A stretch of DNA of 64,000 nt from Ceratodon purpureus (Eukaryota > Streptophyta > Bryopsida > Pseudoditrichales > Ditrichaceae). Of the stretch, positions 39,401-50,219 are shown in pieces. The stretch covers positions 12,648,430 through 12,712,429 of the forward strand of contig CM026427.1 of assembly GCA_014871385.1 (NCBI GenBank), read 5' to 3'. A program made the position numbers and the translations under genes. How positions within the stretch are numbered: position 1 is the first letter of the stretch; every line of letters begins with the position of its first letter. Below the pieces are notes generated by a model, which saw only the letters and a list, made by a program, of their open reading frames with translations, was not told where the DNA came from and did no database searches.

Positions 39401-40816
39401 CCCCCTGATAGCACCCCAGCCGTTGTTGGCTCTGTTCTACGCGCTCAAACTAGTGGCGATGCACTTGCAGCGACCATCACCGATTCAGTAGACCCGCAGC
39501 CGACCACACCTATTTCGACCCGCTCCCATGAAGGCTCCTCCGATGTTGGTCGGCCACGGAAGCGATTGCGCCCACTCTGTCAGCAGGCTACGCCGGTGGA
39601 ACTGCCCCCTATACCACGCACATTATCCTCCCCTGATGCTGCGGCGACAGGCGTATCACCCTCCTGCCGATACCCCCTGCGATCTCGCACACCACTCACT
39701 CGGTACGCAGCCCCTTCCTCTGACTCAGAACTTCCGTTCACAGCCGGCAGAGCCCTTGCTCCACCAAGGCAACCCCCAGTTGTGGTTTGCAGCTCGTCCG
39801 ACGAGTCCTCCGCCTCGGACGAACCGGACCAGCCTCCTCCCGAGCCCATCCGTTCGCCGGATCACCTCAATACGGCACTGCCTTCCGAAGACCAAGAGCT
39901 TGATAGTACCACGTTGCCGACTGGCGCGGGTAGACTTTCCTCCAGCATGGACATCATTGTTTGGCGGCCTCAACCGTGTTTTACCTGGTTTACACAGCCG
40001 ACTTCAACCCCGACAGTGACCGCCACTCCCACCGCCGAACCGTCGTCGTCAAGACCACAGTCACAAGCATCACGTCCGACCCCTCCTCCGCAACGACCGC
40101 CCTCGCCGGCACCGCCATCACATCAACCTGGCCGACACAACTCCACTGGCTCTTCAGGTGGTCCGCCTGACGACTCCGCTGATGGTCTTGGAGCTAGCCT
40201 GAATACGACTTCCGACTTCAGCATCCTCCTGAACAACCTGAACGCGTTGGCCACGGTCCTCGTTCGGACACGTACTGCGGCTCGCCAGCTAGAAGCCACC
40301 AGGCAGACCACAGCTACCCGCGCCACTGAGCTCGCCTCTGAGATTGCGACGCTCAACTCCCAGGTCGCCGACATTACTGCTCGCCTGCAATCTACAGAGG
40401 CCATCCGTGATCACCTAACCAAGGAGAACCTCGAGCTTAGGCATACGGTCCAGACTCTTCAGACCGAGCTAGTCGCCAAGCCACAACCTCCAGCCCAGCC
40501 GTTACCTTCGATTCGGCGCCTTGAACTTGAGCACAGCCTCAATGCTCGCCTACTCCAGACTGATAATCTTATTTTGGAGAACCAGCGCCTCAAGACAGAG
40601 TTGGCAACTCTCACCCTTCAGCCTCGAGAGCTTAGCAGAGCTGTCCGTGATTATGCTGTTACTAAACAGCAGGACATCGCTGCTGCCTTGATTGCTCACA
40701 GCGCCGACTTCGCCCGACAGCAGCGCTGGCTAACTCGATTTGAAGATCGTGACCCTACGTTTGAGCCTTGGCTGGAGGATGAGGAGCCCACCTGCGCAGC
40801 ACCGACTTCGCCATAG
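30425..40816 (+). CDS. Gypsy gag-pol polyprotein with long C-terminal extension (3,463 aa)
   Basis: One open frame without stops. Order with rough residues: gag (510-650); two zinc knuckles CX2CX4HX4C (near 702 and 772, [16 protein letters not shown] and [15 protein letters not shown]); protease LLDGGSG (1048); reverse transcriptase with [12 protein letters not shown] (1410) and FLDDFTVYS (1511); RNase H HTDASD (1656); integrase with an H/C zinc site (1863-1915) and a D, D(35)E core (GLDFVGP about 1933, SDQGTHF 1995, GQAE 2030). After integrase come about 1,200 further residues: a Pro/Ser-rich stretch, a folded-looking region at 2725-2960 ([27 protein letters not shown]) that recalls the putative plant transposon protein domain (Pfam PF20167), and a C-terminal coiled coil at about 3265-3400. 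The extension is at the env position but has no signal peptide or membrane segment. The start is the first ATG after the leader. Confidence 0.93.
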   Translation: MEEGDQNDLRAERQARERFRRYMQRDERATEPTPAEGHGRLSSQGSAAKQVGELIDMEVENDLSSSDGRTRESRFGGETQFEKGDRLSRQPDPTSTPWKYQDMKRTSSFRRDFSTAADDYNTFREERRQTQEVFAEPTQWPSTVTGRADAGTEPTRGRSRPVSPRHLPQTPETLPAAFQSLKQKLEETKSRSVQEQGLANPTEGGPSRNVHFLDEFRLRAEWEQEEEDRRAVEAFKADLQARRERARQISTTHTHSRPDPGKYLQQLEALQQAAPSGEASLHHWHTEPQWPPEPSQTAWELEFNRRVQETAQRLATQHLAAQQREQQRVERERQELAQLHDLWEEQRREREQEQTEGIPVRTPYLADPTPEVPEDRKAPGSLPTAAPSAVHRPLAYVDHLTGDTYHSAQPTQHTEIPVRIAEPTFGESVPEVIYGGRPTVHTSSSAPVGYSPAAVPGGSHTAAPPPQPPRHSTVTSVVRPPAVPTARTTDFTSAPPRPPVSTQRKQLPYRAYKEGSDPDAHLRYFDKCAWFNGETDEQVIITLFGTTLVDKAQRWFDDWLDHHLYCTWEEAKEAFKLRYREQDSDEQVYMTLRTFKQGEGEKVQDYYERFMKLIKCLQTEVGEGFKLTYFRAGLLDYLKVTTSGSTANTLTELKELARRCETNCTDASGKKLYFQAKRTEPTNSRASAANAQADQVETVNRRFCTVCKKFGHEDKYCFVNPDNPNNRLPRADGKPTVGVHEVSATQPTSGSGRQFNSRPGGYQNSGAGRIDGCFLCLGTDHQMRNCHLRLKFQQMLAAEKLGTNSVGVNSVELQELDNPEVATILTRAARVRAGLPLENKELKEPEPRLPKTQADWEKEERLRKEFITLTEEINRENELAQQKEEELQKANVDNSTSTVTDGPVLDSDWAGFPDADCLQETPKLVPTGTSTEPTTSQPSTAVKTVSRQILQTPITVSLGELLEVAPNLTEYVRAKVFPNTQRQHRLSFEPIQHQQTSMKTQPTTTPVDIQNPQGSLVHPNLVVGAVDIDRGLPVISVQVGQLTLDNVLLDGGSGVNLITEEERIRLGLKEPSPAPYRLRMADQAVVEPVGLIRNVRIHIHGIPYNISLTVIRNKEVNEAYSMLLGRPWLIDAKVTHDWGNKLVTIRGNGTVKTISINQRKGPLPKLPEVLVCYNLAEGLTDEEEDRFLRTEEDIFAVGTITLPEGLRLPLNNGIHRHPADLRRADCTTADIRADLGTADSAKVPTPFPDSATYPEHFYTFTEGDMPVDETPVRDKLGEMKVAAWNLTEEEQLRKINVGSEESPKILKIGAQLEPAMAKAAEDLLREYTDVFAWTYKDLKGIPPSVAQHRIVLEKDIPPIHQARYRMNPNYASIVKQDIDKLLAAGFIIPVEEATWLSPIVVVPKKNGQLRICIDYRKLNAATKKDPYPLPFTEEVLDAVAGYEMYSFLDGRSGYYQISIAPEDRHKTAFITEWGAFVWVVMPFGLTNAPPTYQRAVNKAFKEYLGRFMKLFLDDFTVYSDLADHLQKLRLCFEKCRQYGISLNPEKCAFLVTSGIILGHVVSKVGKMPDPKKIEVIQEMPRPQHGADVQVFNGFAQFNRIYIKFYAHIMEPITKLMRKSEEFVWMDKCEAAWLEIKDRYTKAPILVAPRWDLEFHVHTDASDIAVGAMLAQNQTGKCDQPISYASRLLNSAEKNYTTTEKEALAMVYALTKYRHYLLGNKVVFYVDHMALVYLVNKPQVSGRIARWLLLFQEYDFTVVYKPGKTHGAADLLSRLPNGEPPTGVPDQLPDAGLFYVSPEWLQDIRDYLRTGEPPATMPKDDKRKLLLRALPYTLLDGVLYKKGQDLVLRQVLDPVQADTVMREMHDGCAGGHFSQDITSRKILDAGYWWPTLHKDVSEYCRACDKCQRVGGLANTGLAQLVTSLPAEPFMKWGLDFVGPIKPAAARTGNRYILVATDYATKWVEAKALRTNTAAVTAKFLYENILTRYGCPLTLVSDQGTHFINEAIEYLVQHFLLQHRTSTTYYPQGNGQAESTNKVLGRILTKLVSDNRTDWDEHLPTALFSYRTAFKVSTGYTPFQLVYGLHPLMPTEYTVPTRRTDGEIDFTPTRVLQARTADLEQLDSHRLAAQDQSGSRQWNRSLWSQQHYRQKDFQVGDHVLWYPKGEKEHAGKFKSRWFGPYRVQYRLPNNTALLVTEEHFEPNPIIVNINKLKPYRFYSEEQLVTIGPKQLPRGISTNPNVQPPVPTTPDTQQLHDTEPIEDQSVSSKHSPSPTMEASACSTASTHGYTISTAPTLPDNNDLLSCLPTVPTVGCFSVQPIDISAPASSSLSPQTLPLSCLPHSSPLSVTIPPSPTVSIPPSLVEFSFAQPSQPGSPVSQWNFLRPTSPIRDSGLRCGAAPKDLEKSPTQPHSRRTRGFSIPTSAVGVSRPVAVAAPADSFHLGLVGRVNTHATPLVAAPSTDQPRSAIPRLQSPTPPHPSDQLVHQGFQLFPPPCSPLDVHVFRPLHTPSSCPTPGGATVFPSSWSGLLAAVKSEFVASEAGPGVVSSLPVITTPADFRSQHSDRVCRPVAHPSDSFTFPTPELVDHQQCVTNRAHGSEPISTSTSGSSPSDPLDFPVHCSQVYSSRCGFSTSAAAPVRARHQNHRRRRRRGRFGTLERYFSRGVLPLSASIESMEDPGPSQPSPTLDTPPSLAAQPETLLSPVATIAQRLPTDASPPPSQDQRRGTKRKLTPVDGRVPKCIQVPRNPNRRWDFVFEPYTQWTPWITMGDEDWAAQVSLEVFYHFQWPKPRTELLLDFVEGFEYTQPPKGKRRPASELGGPIRSMVRGKPVEITAYVIRAALGFEAGVDMAGRKQVTGYQQRYRRYGLAEADWQHDGNRVTALLPAYQVRTQAIGDAIGFKQRLLFVSNDLMDHICAAESAGDQGRRFDWSQFVLTNLRRHLVYIHSQAPGTRRLRGAPVMDAILSYWFPEREQVTEPRQVSSSFDTADGSHEGPPDSTPAVVGSVLRAQTSGDALAATITDSVDPQPTTPISTRSHEGSSDVGRPRKRLRPLCQQATPVELPPIPRTLSSPDAAATGVSPSCRYPLRSRTPLTRYAAPSSDSELPFTAGRALAPPRQPPVVVCSSSDESSASDEPDQPPPEPIRSPDHLNTALPSEDQELDSTTLPTGAGRLSSSMDIIVWRPQPCFTWFTQPTSTPTVTATPTAEPSSSRPQSQASRPTPPPQRPPSPAPPSHQPGRHNSTGSSGGPPDDSADGLGASLNTTSDFSILLNNLNALATVLVRTRTAARQLEATRQTTATRATELASEIATLNSQVADITARLQSTEAIRDHLTKENLELRHTVQTLQTELVAKPQPPAQPLPSIRRLELEHSLNARLLQTDNLILENQRLKTELATLTLQPRELSRAVRDYAVTKQQDIAAALIAHSADFARQQRWLTRFEDRDPTFEPWLEDEEPTCAAPTSP

Positions 40817-41001
40817 CCGACTACTTGAAGACTGTCGGCCGCGACCTGTTTTTTATTTTTCTTCTCCTTAGTTCGATTTGCTTAGTCTTTTTCTTTTCCA
40901 TTTTTATTTTTGTAGGCCTTTTTCATTTTTCCTACACCGAGGTCGTGTTTTCTTATTCCCTTTTTTCCCATTGCCCCTACGTTCTGAGGACAGAACTACC
41001 G

Positions 41002-41015
41002 GAAAAAGGGGATAA
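41002..41015 (+). promoter_or_regulatory. Polypurine tract of the retrotransposon
   Basis: GAAAAAGGGGATAA abuts the 3' LTR, as expected for the primer of plus-strand synthesis. The same 13-mer occurs also at 29864, 30168 and 30668. Confidence 0.85.
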
Positions 41016-41438
41016 TGTTAACCGGAGATTTCTCAATCTTCCCTCTCTCAGTTTCAGTAGCCTTTTTCGCAGTTTTTCATCCCTGGCTCCGACAGTCATC
41101 CAGTCGGCTGGATGAACTCTGTCATAGCCGACTGGATGAACTCTGTCGTAGCCGACTGGATGTTTTCTGCTAGGTTCTTAAGGCAAGTTTTAGGGTTTCT
41201 TGGATCATTCCTCACTAGTGCACTCAGAGTTAGGAGAGACTGAGGAGTCTTTATGAGCTACTGTACCATGATTTTGGGGCAGATTTGACCCTCTTTATAC
41301 AGTTTTGACTCACTTTTCCACTCCTTTTGAGTGTTTCCTGCATTGTATGAGTGTTTCAGCACTATTGCTAGTTGGGTTTTTGTAGGGTTTTGATGGGTTG
41401 TGAAGGTTAGGGTTTTATGGGAAATCCTCCCTTTACCA
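41016..41438 (+). repeat. 3' LTR (423 bp)
   Basis: Identical to 28964-29386 by eye, TGTTAACCGG to CCCTTTACCA, followed by the target repeat GCAGC at 41439-41443. Confidence 0.95.
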
Positions 41439-41740
41439 GCAGCAGCAACCATTTCTCAAACGGCACTGACAATCACAAGCAAACGAATTCACACGAGGAG
41501 AAAAAAAAAGGCTTCAAGCCCGGAGCTTCAGGCACTATCCAAAAAAAAGTGAGTTTCGGGACAGAGGTCTGGGCACCCCTCGGATCCGAGGGAGCCTCGA
41601 GGGGTGCTTACTTAAATCACTTTTTTTGATGTACCCCCCCCCCCACTTGCACCCGGCATCACAGGCATCGACACGATTACATGACTTTCGAGAGATGCAC
41701 TGCGTGCTTAATGCACGTAGCTGCACGCAGCTGGAGGGAA
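41439..41740. repeat. Remainder of the last 466-bp unit
   Basis: Continues the array after the Gypsy element. It matches the other units up to the hairpin near 41700-41735 and then becomes diverged (GTAGCTGCACGCAGCTGGAGGG). Two isolated hairpins of the same type follow, the last being GGCTGCGTGCATTTTGCACGC near 41890 (start of the arm at 41891). Confidence 0.9.
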
Positions 41741-42008
41741 GATGAATGCGATTTAAAAAAAAACCACCAATGTGGTACCCTAGCTGCGTGCATCCAGCAC
41801 GGAGCATGTCGCAATCAAACAATGAGCATAAGGACGATAACTAAGAAGGAGCTCACAAATTAACAAGGAGCACGCAGAATCACGCCAAAGGCTGCGTGCA
41901 TTTTGCACGCAGCATCAAAAACATTAGAAAGCAGCAAAAAAAACAATCAGGAATAAAGAAATAAAATAGGAGCCTTGTGATAGTGTTTGGAAATATACAT
42001 ACCTCCTT

Positions 42009-45000
42009 TCAGAAACCGTCGCCATTAGCTGGGTTGGCAATGGCCAAGTACCGGTCCAGTTTAGTAGAGAGGGATGTCTTCTTTGCCGCCACTGCCTTCT
42101 TCGCAACGGCAAGGAGCTCTGATGGACTTCCCATCTTGTCCTCTCCGCGACCTGTGATTAATGAGTCCCTGTAGATTCTGATAGCTTCCTCTTGGGCGGC
42201 TGATATTTCTCTCTAAAATACATTAATTACTTGTTAGTATATAGGCTTTGACAATAGATGAGATCAGTACTGATAAATATTTTACAACTTAAATCCATTA
42301 AACATTCTTACCTCGTATAAGAAGTCAATGAATGCATCATATAAAAGATGATACCACTTCCTGTTCTTCATACGCCCCCACTCTATTATGCTTGCTTGCA
42401 AATCTTCATCTTTCACCAGACCCTTCAACTGGTCAAAATCCAACAGACCTAGCTGTTGGACCCGCTTAACCTCATGGGTCCAATGCTGAACAACATGGTC
42501 TACTTCATTTTTTCTACAAGAAGTTCACAGACAATCCATAAAATTTCAGTATCAATCAATTGTAAATTAAAAAGTGGGACAAATTCAAAACTTTCATATA
42601 CTTGAGTCACTAATGAGATTAAACTTAATGAATTACTTACTTGTTCCAATCTGTCATGGCGTGCAACAACATATTGCAATTTGCCGGCGTGACGTTGATG
42701 ATGATTGAACGGGCTGAAACATGGAAAGAAGCATCATGCCTGTGGAGAGAATTGATCAATTCTGACCAAGCAATATGGCGATGATTCCCGTCCCATACAT
42801 AGAAGTAGCGATTGGAGTATTTCTTCAAGTCTGGATTTGACAGCAACCGTGCTTCAAACTCAAGGTCCTCCTTGCGCCATAAATCGGACCAGGAAGACCT
42901 GTCAGCCTCGGTGACACTTGACTCTTCCATCCTAAAGCTCTTCAGTGATAGATAAAAGCACGATGAACCTCGCTTGTATCCGTGGCTGAATTCGGCCTTT
43001 AGCTTCTGTATGTCGGTCTTCAATGGCTCCCTCACATCCGACATAGGTATCATCCTGCACAATGGCACATCAATCTCCATGCCTGGTATGTCAACTGCAT
43101 CTTGGAGAGCAACATGTGAACTTCCCTTCACAGCCTTGCGGAGCTGATCTTCCATTTCGGTAAGACCGACGTCGATACAGTCCATGGCTGCAGATGGGCT
43201 GCGCACCTCTTCCATGCCCTGGTCACAGCTCATCTGCAGTTAGCAACAATAAAAACATGTTAGCCCACAGCGATCGACTTGCACATGTTGATCAATCAAT
43301 TTGCTACGAAATCCTAATTAGGGTCATCAACATCAAAATGCTGCCGGAATTAATAACCTAGGCAACCCTCAAAACTTAGCATTCACAATACGAAGCAGAC
43401 TGTTACCCTGTGGGAGTATCGAACTATAGATGGCAAATTTTCGACTTCACAGGAGTGGTATTCCTCCACGTTCTCGAATTCCTCAATACGCTGCCTTGAA
43501 GTATCAGCGAATTCGGTCACCTGCGAGCAGTACCACCCAAACAAGAGTTTAGTTCAGAAATTCTCTCGGATGAGCTCGGCATTGTACTGTAGTCGATAAC
43601 ATCTCAATTCAATGAGGAAGCGGTCCGCGCATGCGTCAGTCGTACTCACTATGCTCTCTAATATATTGAGGCATGGTTAATTGTGACTTCGCAGACACTG
43701 AACCCAAGAGAACACCTGCGCTCATCCTTCGACTAGGAAATCAGTAGCACTACTTGTTCTTGATCGGATTATTACAATTTAGCTCTATACCCAGAGGATT
43801 TGCTCGTCATTTTAGAACAGAGCAGGCAGACGATTAACTATGAGGAGGGAGTGTCGATTGCGAGGCAGGCTTGCAAACAAGAGCAGGGCGAAAGGATACT
43901 GCCGGCATCGCAAAACGTCACGAAGCCGTCTCCGGAAGTCGAAGCAGAAGAGATTAGGCGGACGGTACATTGAAGATTTCCTAGCCAGCGACAACGTAGT
44001 TGTAGTTTCGAAACACGAATTTCAGGGAGAATACTTTGCATTCATCAAAGTTCAGAACCGAAAGTTACAAAAGTACAAATGTCTTGCGAGGTACACTTAG
44101 TTGTTTGGCCGAAAGAATTGTTATTTACAACATATGAAATCCGGTGTTACAGAACTACACAATGTTTCAATGAATGTGACAACGGAGACAGTCTCCTACA
44201 CTGCAAGCTTAGAAACCTAAAACTATCAACTACTGTGAGCTGTTCAAATGCACCTCCACCATGTACACTAATTGAAATGCAGAATTCCCACTGGATTCTC
44301 TACACAGAAAATAGTTCAATTCAAAATGTATCTCGGATGAGCTCGGCATCGTACTGTACTTGATAACATGTGAATTCACAGAATCTGAATTTTCTCAAAT
44401 GAACTGAACGAGAATTGGAGAAGAAAAGCAGACTTACCAACTGTTCTGTTTCGTGGACCTCCGATGCGCACGCAGCTGGCAGTACCGAGCTCACTTCACT
44501 TAGCTCTTGTAAATCCCACCTTTCCTTACCTTGAATTCCACCGCAAGGAATCAACTGCAACAAAACCGAAGACCCTACGCCACTGAGACTGCTATCCTAG
44601 GGTTTCGGCCGGTAAGATTAAGATGAACATCAGTAGAATGTTCGAATGGAAACATGGTCATTGCTTTGTGGAATGAAAACTAATGATGGGTTTAGGGTCA
44701 GAGAACTATACCTGCGACGGATTGCTCACTGTTGCAAGTGGAATCGAGAAGCATGCCCTCGGTGGTTCACCTGCCTCGCAAGGGAAGTCGTCTCCAGTGC
44801 TGCCTACTGCGGTGACCTGCATGAGGCCCGTGCTCACGTCGTGAGAGTGAATGGGATAACAGGTATGACTTGAGATTCATCCGGAATCTTTCATCCTTGA
44901 ATGAGTTCAATGTAGCCTTCACGGCATAACCGAAAAACGATCCCAAAGTACTTAAGAGTACGATAATATCAATAAGTGCGTCCATTCAGTAATAAATTTC

Positions 45001-45414
45001 CTCTTAGATTCTGTGAATGCATAGTGTGCTTTTTGACAAAGAAGTGTGTATTTGACTCTCAATGTCCCTGATTATTAGAGTAAAGAAACAAAATTATACC
45101 TAAATACATTAAACAAAATCATGCATTATTTGAAATTACGTTCAGTTAGTGATTTACAGAAAACAAAAAACATGATTTGGTATTATTACCTGGGTTATGG
45201 TTGCCAATGCTTTGATTTTCAAGTGCTTGGGATCATCCGAATCGTAATCCACTTCTGCAATACGGTCAAGAGCCTCCTTCTCCTTCCGTCTCTTCTGAGC
45301 GGCCACCTGCTTCGGATTAGTAAAACCTGAACCTCGCTTTCTCCCTCTACCTCTACTCGTACATGATCTAGGAGCCCTCGGCACTCTTGAACTTGGCTCT
45401 TCGTCTTCCCTCAT
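42009..45414 (-). CDS. ParB-like domain protein (6 exons), possibly the 5' part of the methyltransferase gene
   Basis: Exons on the minus strand are 45414-45190, 44554-44438, 43520-43407, 43233-42641, 42513-42312 and 42212-42009, all with GT...AG sites in matching phase, giving 484 residues up to a TGA at 42009-42011. The ATG at 45414 follows a TATA box. The N-terminus is basic and AT-hook-like (RGRGRKRGSG). Residues about 205-340 resemble a ParB/sulfiredoxin-type domain: IDVPLCRMIPMSDV, a helix with DIQKLKAEFSHGYKRG, then VWDGNHRHIAW at 298-308, with the DGNHR signature. Such domains bind DNA or act as nucleotide-dependent nucleases or CTPases; the role here is unknown. Just past the TGA, in the same frame, a perfect donor (GAG/GTATGT, exon edge 42003) would join in phase to the exon at 18787, so the stop may be a mutation in a longer gene. 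No function is asserted beyond the motif. Confidence 0.6.
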
Positions 45415-45491
45415 AGGTCTCAATAACGCTATCCCGTGCACATATTTCTAACTAAGAAGAATGTTTTGGATTCGAGAAGAGCTCACTCCAG

Positions 45492-45498
45492 TTATATA
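45492..45498 (-). promoter_or_regulatory. TATA box of the ParB-like gene
   Basis: TATATAA on the minus strand (CGACTATATAACTGG), 78 bp before the ATG at 45414. Together with the box at 46044 it frames a divergent promoter region of about 550 bp. Confidence 0.5.
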
Positions 45499-46043
45499 GT
45501 CGTACCCTAGACCTTAAACCTTTCATAACTGTATGACATGCATGAGGAATCTGTGGTTCCTAAAGTTCGTGTCAGTATCCTCGTCATATATAATAGTAGT
45601 ATATATTTATAAAGTTAGGTGCACACCATTTTAGAAAGGTAGCTAATTATTTGTAAAGGGAATGAGAACATATTATGTTCAAATGCGACAACACCACTGA
45701 CTCTTCAAGTATAGTATCTCTCCTTAATATAATGTAAGATGTGGAACTCCACATGTAAACAAGAGAACCATTTAATTTAACGCTACCCTGATCACGCTGA
45801 CATTGACGGCTAATTGTTAAAAATGTATTGGTGCACATCTGTGACGGTTCAAATTCGCTGCTAAATGATAAAACTACATTAGCTGAAATCTGACGTGGTT
45901 GGCGGTCTCAGCCGCCTAGGCACACTAAGTTGTCAGACACATTTGAACTTAAATTAAACTATACAGGTCATCGTGAATTCGCGAGTACATTCTATTCCAT
46001 TTTAGAGTATGTTAGTTGTCCCATCTCACTAACCACTAACAAC

Positions 46044-46050
46044 TATATAA
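46044..46050 (+). promoter_or_regulatory. TATA box of the SWIM transposase gene
   Basis: TATATAA (AACTATATAACC) 51 bp before the first ATG at 46101; transcription would begin near 46075. Confidence 0.5.
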
Positions 46051-46100
46051 CCTCTACAACGAGGTACACAACACACACAACTTCTCACAGTCCTTTTGCA

Positions 46101-49100
46101 ATGCATGATTGTACTTCTTCTATCTTCTACAGTATGCTTAGAATGGCCTCCCTACGATCTCATGATGGAGGTATTCCATTTGTGATGTCTGTGGGATCAG
46201 ACAATAAGGTAGTTGTTGAGGAGCGATTGCTTAGCCTCAGGTTTGGATTTAGAGCCGGGACTATTTACGTGGAAGAAGAGGTTTTTGATGATAATGGAGA
46301 GATCCGTGAGTGTATATTTCAAGTGAAGGATAGTACTGAAGATGGTTACATCTGGACTCTTAGCACTGGAATGTTCAAGGTCTATGGATTATCATATGCA
46401 CAGATGTCTGAGTCTACTGTTCTCTTGACCCCTCCCCCTTCCACTTCAACTGTTCAAGTTCCTGGTCTAGCATCTGTCAAAATTGAACCCAGTGACAACT
46501 CTGTACATTTGTTGAGTGACTCAGACGATGACAGTCAAAGTGAGATCAAGCTAGGAGACACTAGATCAAATCCATTCCAGAGTCGTGGATCCGGAGAGTC
46601 AGATCGTCCATCTCGACAGGGTAGTCATTCTAGCATGTCTGCATCATTGTCTTCAGGGCGTCCACCTATTCATCCTGCTTCGAAGAAAAATAGAAGCATT
46701 CTCTTTGCCATCAGAATGACAGCGTCAAGAAGGGGCTCCCGATCAGAATTATCGCAGATTGATTTTGACACCATTGAACATGAACAAGTGAAGTATTTAC
46801 CGCCAGTTTACGATGGAGACAAGATCTTTGAGCTGCCCCCCTTACCCGAAGGCGTTCCAACTCCATTCGGAGGTGGCATGGATGGGATGAGCAAGCAGTA
46901 TGATGGCCATACCTGGTGCAAGACCATGACCACAAACATCAAGAACGAGTATGGCCTTACATATCGTAAGTCTACCTGTACTGGACACTTGCAATGTCCC
47001 AACCTGAGTTGTGATTACATCTGCAGGAATAATGGGATGGTAAATAGCACTGAATGGTCAGGTGTAGCTTTAGTACCATTTCCTGTGGGAGGCGCTCCCA
47101 CAGAAAAATCTACATTAGCATGCAAGGTATGCCAGACAGCTCCTATTTGTCTAGAATTGTGTAACGCTAGGATCTATCATGTGTCAGCATTACACAATGA
47201 TATGACCCGTGCGGCCATTCATTTAGGACGTCATAAACATCCTGTATCTCAAGGCAGGTGTCAAGATTCTATGGACATCATGTTTGACTGCATAGCTAAA
47301 GAGGTTCAGAAGACACCTAACGCCAAGAACTCTGCTATCGTATTAGCAGCCAGCAAGCAGTACCTTGCTGATGCTCTGATCCGTCCTACAGCCGGAGGCA
47401 GTCATCTTCGGGGGGCATCTATGGATGCTGTAATGGACCAATTTGAGAATCTTACTTCACCGAATATACGCAATTTTGTTTCTGGATCGAAGAGGTTTTT
47501 CCGGCAAGGGAGAGGAGTGACAGACAGCATCCTGGAGCTGAAGGATTACTCCAACTTTGATTTCATCCACCGTAATCAATTCCCTGGACAGAATGAAGGC
47601 AAGGTTTTTCTGTTCAAGATGTCCACTGATCGTCCAGGAAGCGGTGTGGATCTGGTGAAGCGCATGCAGCCTGGAGGTGATCTTCAAGACTGCTAGATCA
47701 TGTTCGACCACGTTAGGCGCGTAGCTGACTGGACCACTATGGCATGCCACGTTTATGACAGTAAGTATTGTAAAGTTATGACAATTGCCCTTTGTGACAT
47801 GCAATCCGAAGATGCTGCTGCTCAGGAGTTATTTTGGCTCCAACTCAATGAAGTTATGCGCAAAAACGGCCTTGAAAATACGAATTTCAAACGATTCATG
47901 GCTGACAATGCTGGAGCCAACTGGCACGCTGTTCGGAAGGTGTATGGGAACGGAGACCCCAATGTTCCTATGGAAGAACGGGAGCGCACTTGTCTTTTCC
48001 ACTGGACAAAGTGCCTTCAGAGGGCTACTTCCCGGAATATCTTGCCAAGCTTTCAAGACCAACACAAAGCATTGTGCAAAGTATGGAAGGACGCGAAGAC
48101 CCAGGAGGAAGCAGAAGCGCAGTACAACGTCATCCGCGGGTGGTGGCTTTCGTCAGGCGCTACAACTGAAGAAGGAAGGCGTCATCTAAACGATTGGATG
48201 GTTTTCTGGCACTATCGGTACAGACAATGGGGAGGCTCGATGCAGCTTGTAAGTTCATTCATCTCTAAACCTTCCGACAATTTGTAGTAGTATACCTTGC
48301 AATTTATCTTTTATCCTGAAAATGACATTATTTATTTTATTGTATTTCCCAGGATCTTACCCTTGACGAGAGAGCCGACATGCCTTCCTGCAACCTTGCG
48401 GAAACCGTGCATAACAGATGGCTTCAACAATCAGGAAATACAATGACCTGTTTGTACGAGGCAACAGTGGATGATATGATCCGAGCATTCATGCAGATCA
48501 CAAGTTACCGGTCTTGGCTGAAGGGGGGAAAGGGCGGTAAAGGTCCGGATAGAGCAGAACTTCGTTTACGCCACGCTCAACGCTCTGGTGACCCCAAGTT
48601 GATTGCTGAGGCAGTGAATTCGTACCCGGGAGCCGAGGATTTACTGACAAAGAAAGGAGGCTTGGAAGGTGCAGAGATCTTTGGATCTACGAAACGGAAG
48701 TTAGAATTGCCGCCTGGTTCGAGTCATGACTCACATCGCTATGATACAGTGAATTATTCCATTCCTCGGGATGGCACGAGATCCACTAGAGCACGCATTG
48801 AGGAGGCTCTTTCTCAACCTGACTCCGGTGTTGAACACACTACTTCAGTGCAGGAGACTGGTTGCGACCCGTCTAAGTGGCACATTGCCAGACTGTCCGG
48901 CAAGTCTAACAGAAAATGCCAAGCAATGCAGGCTCATACGAATGAGAAGTGCGATACCCGAGTGCGCCGAGGTACGCATGGTACGCCTGCTCCTACCTAT
49001 GTAGGGCTGAAGAAGGAGTTCAGAACCGATCGCAAGATTTCTACTGACTTTTGGTTTTGCGCCGATGACATTAATAGATGTGTGAAGGGCACAAAGAAGT

Positions 49101-49723
49101 CGTTTGTGATCGATTGGCCATCTATCCCGCAGACTTGGCCTGTGAAAATGGGCACCAACTTGACCATCAAAGAGATTTTGGCTCTTGAAGAGGCCGGCTT
49201 CCAACTTCAACAACGTGGAGTACTATCACCTCGTCGTCAGTTCCAAGTTTTTGCTAATATGCCGCTTCCAAGGAGTCATTTCCCGGTTCCTGTTAATCCG
49301 GATACACACCCGACGACTCGAAACGGGTATGCCATCAGGAGAAGTTCTGACGCTCCTACCTCCGACCACCGCAACAAGTGGAGCAGCGCGGGTCTCATGA
49401 ACAACTATTGGATTACAAATGTCACATCGATTCCATATCCAGGATTTGGCTGCGTTATCTCCTTGAAAAGTCCAAGTGAAACGATATATTGTATCACCAT
49501 CACGGACTTCCCTGGATGTACTTGCCCCGACTTCATGAAAATGACTTCGGAAACCCTTGGCAAAAGAGGACAGTGGAAGTACTGCAAACATGTTTATTAT
49601 ATCTTCCGCTATCTATGTGAGATGGATTACAAGGTTGATACTTTTATGCACGCCCCTAGCTTCAGCTTCAACGAAGTTATGCGTGTTCTGGAGATGGCCA
49701 AAGTTGCTGAACCGCTTCAGTAG
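46101..49723 (+). CDS. SWIM zinc-finger transposase with one in-frame stop (2 exons)
   Basis: Exons 46101-48248 and 48353-49723 join in phase 0 (CTT/GTAAGT...CCCAG/GAT). A TAG at 47694-47696 interrupts the frame; without it the product has about 1,172 residues. The start is the first ATG after the TATA box; the open frame continues 171 bp upstream without an ATG. Seen in order: an N-terminal acidic/serine region; a Cys/His cluster from about residue 290 (CTGHLQCPNLSC, later CKVCQ, CLELC and RHKHPV), like the zinc part of MULE- or KDZ-type transposases; a candidate DDE-type core with YDSKY (about 550), MADNAGANW (600) and TCLFHW (630); and a SWIM finger near the end, CTCPDF (1104) and KYCKHVYY (1124). 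The acidic residues of the catalytic core were not assigned with certainty. The decayed homologue is at 8908-10272. Confidence 0.8.
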
Positions 49724-49931
49724 TTTCTTATGGTTAGACTGTGAAATTAAGTGACCAATACAGTTCAAGGATACATTATATGAATAGCGGAATTGATTTG
49801 TTTTGGCTTTGTGATGGATTTGGAATCCGCAGAACATAAATAAAGGTCACTATTTATTTTTATATTGTCCACCTCTCCAATGTGTTTGTGGTAAAATGAA
49901 AGCAAAAAAAAAAAAATCTTCCAATGCTAGG
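49724..49931. other. 3' flank of the transposase
   Basis: AT-rich, with an A-run near 49903; it ends at the 36-bp palindrome. No gene. Confidence 0.4.
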
Positions 49932-49967
49932 GAATATTCTTCTCTCGGATCCGAGAGAAGAATATTC
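49932..49967. repeat. Perfect 36-bp palindrome with GGATCC centre
   Basis: The two 18-base halves (GAATATTCTTCTCTCGGA and its exact complement) are centred on CTCGGATCCGAG. A broken third arm (AAATATTCTTCTCTCATATC) follows at 49981-50000. The same core ends the relic element C and occurs in every 466-bp unit. It is 209 bp after the transposase stop and about 330 bp from the transposon end. Confidence 0.9.
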
Positions 49968-50219
49968 TTTCATACCTTGGAAATATTCTTCTCTCATATC
50001 AGCGTCCACAGAAATGCAATAAAAAAAATTAAAAAAAAGATTGGATATACATTCTGTATGTGACTTAAACAGTAAGATTTTCCCTCCAACCATTCACATT
50101 TGATTGATTCCACGGTTATAGGGTCTACTTTATTTGCATTCATATATTCCAACGAAGTGTCCTAAATTGCTCATCATTGTTTGATTGTTCTCCAAAAAAT
50201 TCAAAAAAAAAAAAAAAAA

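Larger units (their letters stand above)
28964..41438 (+). mobile_element. Ty3/Gypsy LTR retrotransposon, complete
   Basis: A 12,475-bp element with two 423-bp LTRs, target duplication GCAGC, and one open frame from gag to an extra C-terminal region. The LTRs are identical as far as I can read, so insertion is recent. The protease DGGS, the RT motif FLDDF and the long extra region suggest a non-chromovirus lineage of the Tat/Athila/Ogre kind; this was not tested by tree. It sits in the last unit of the tandem array inside element B, inserted in the same strand sense as the transposase. Confidence 0.95.

Noticed and set aside
37116..40404. Many alternative frames inside the Gypsy C-terminal region
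   Set aside because: They are shadows of the 3,463-residue frame in a G/C-rich stretch with few stops.
45930..46100. Earlier start for the transposase
   Set aside because: The frame is open there but begins with TTG and has no ATG; the TATA box lies inside it, so 46101 is preferred.
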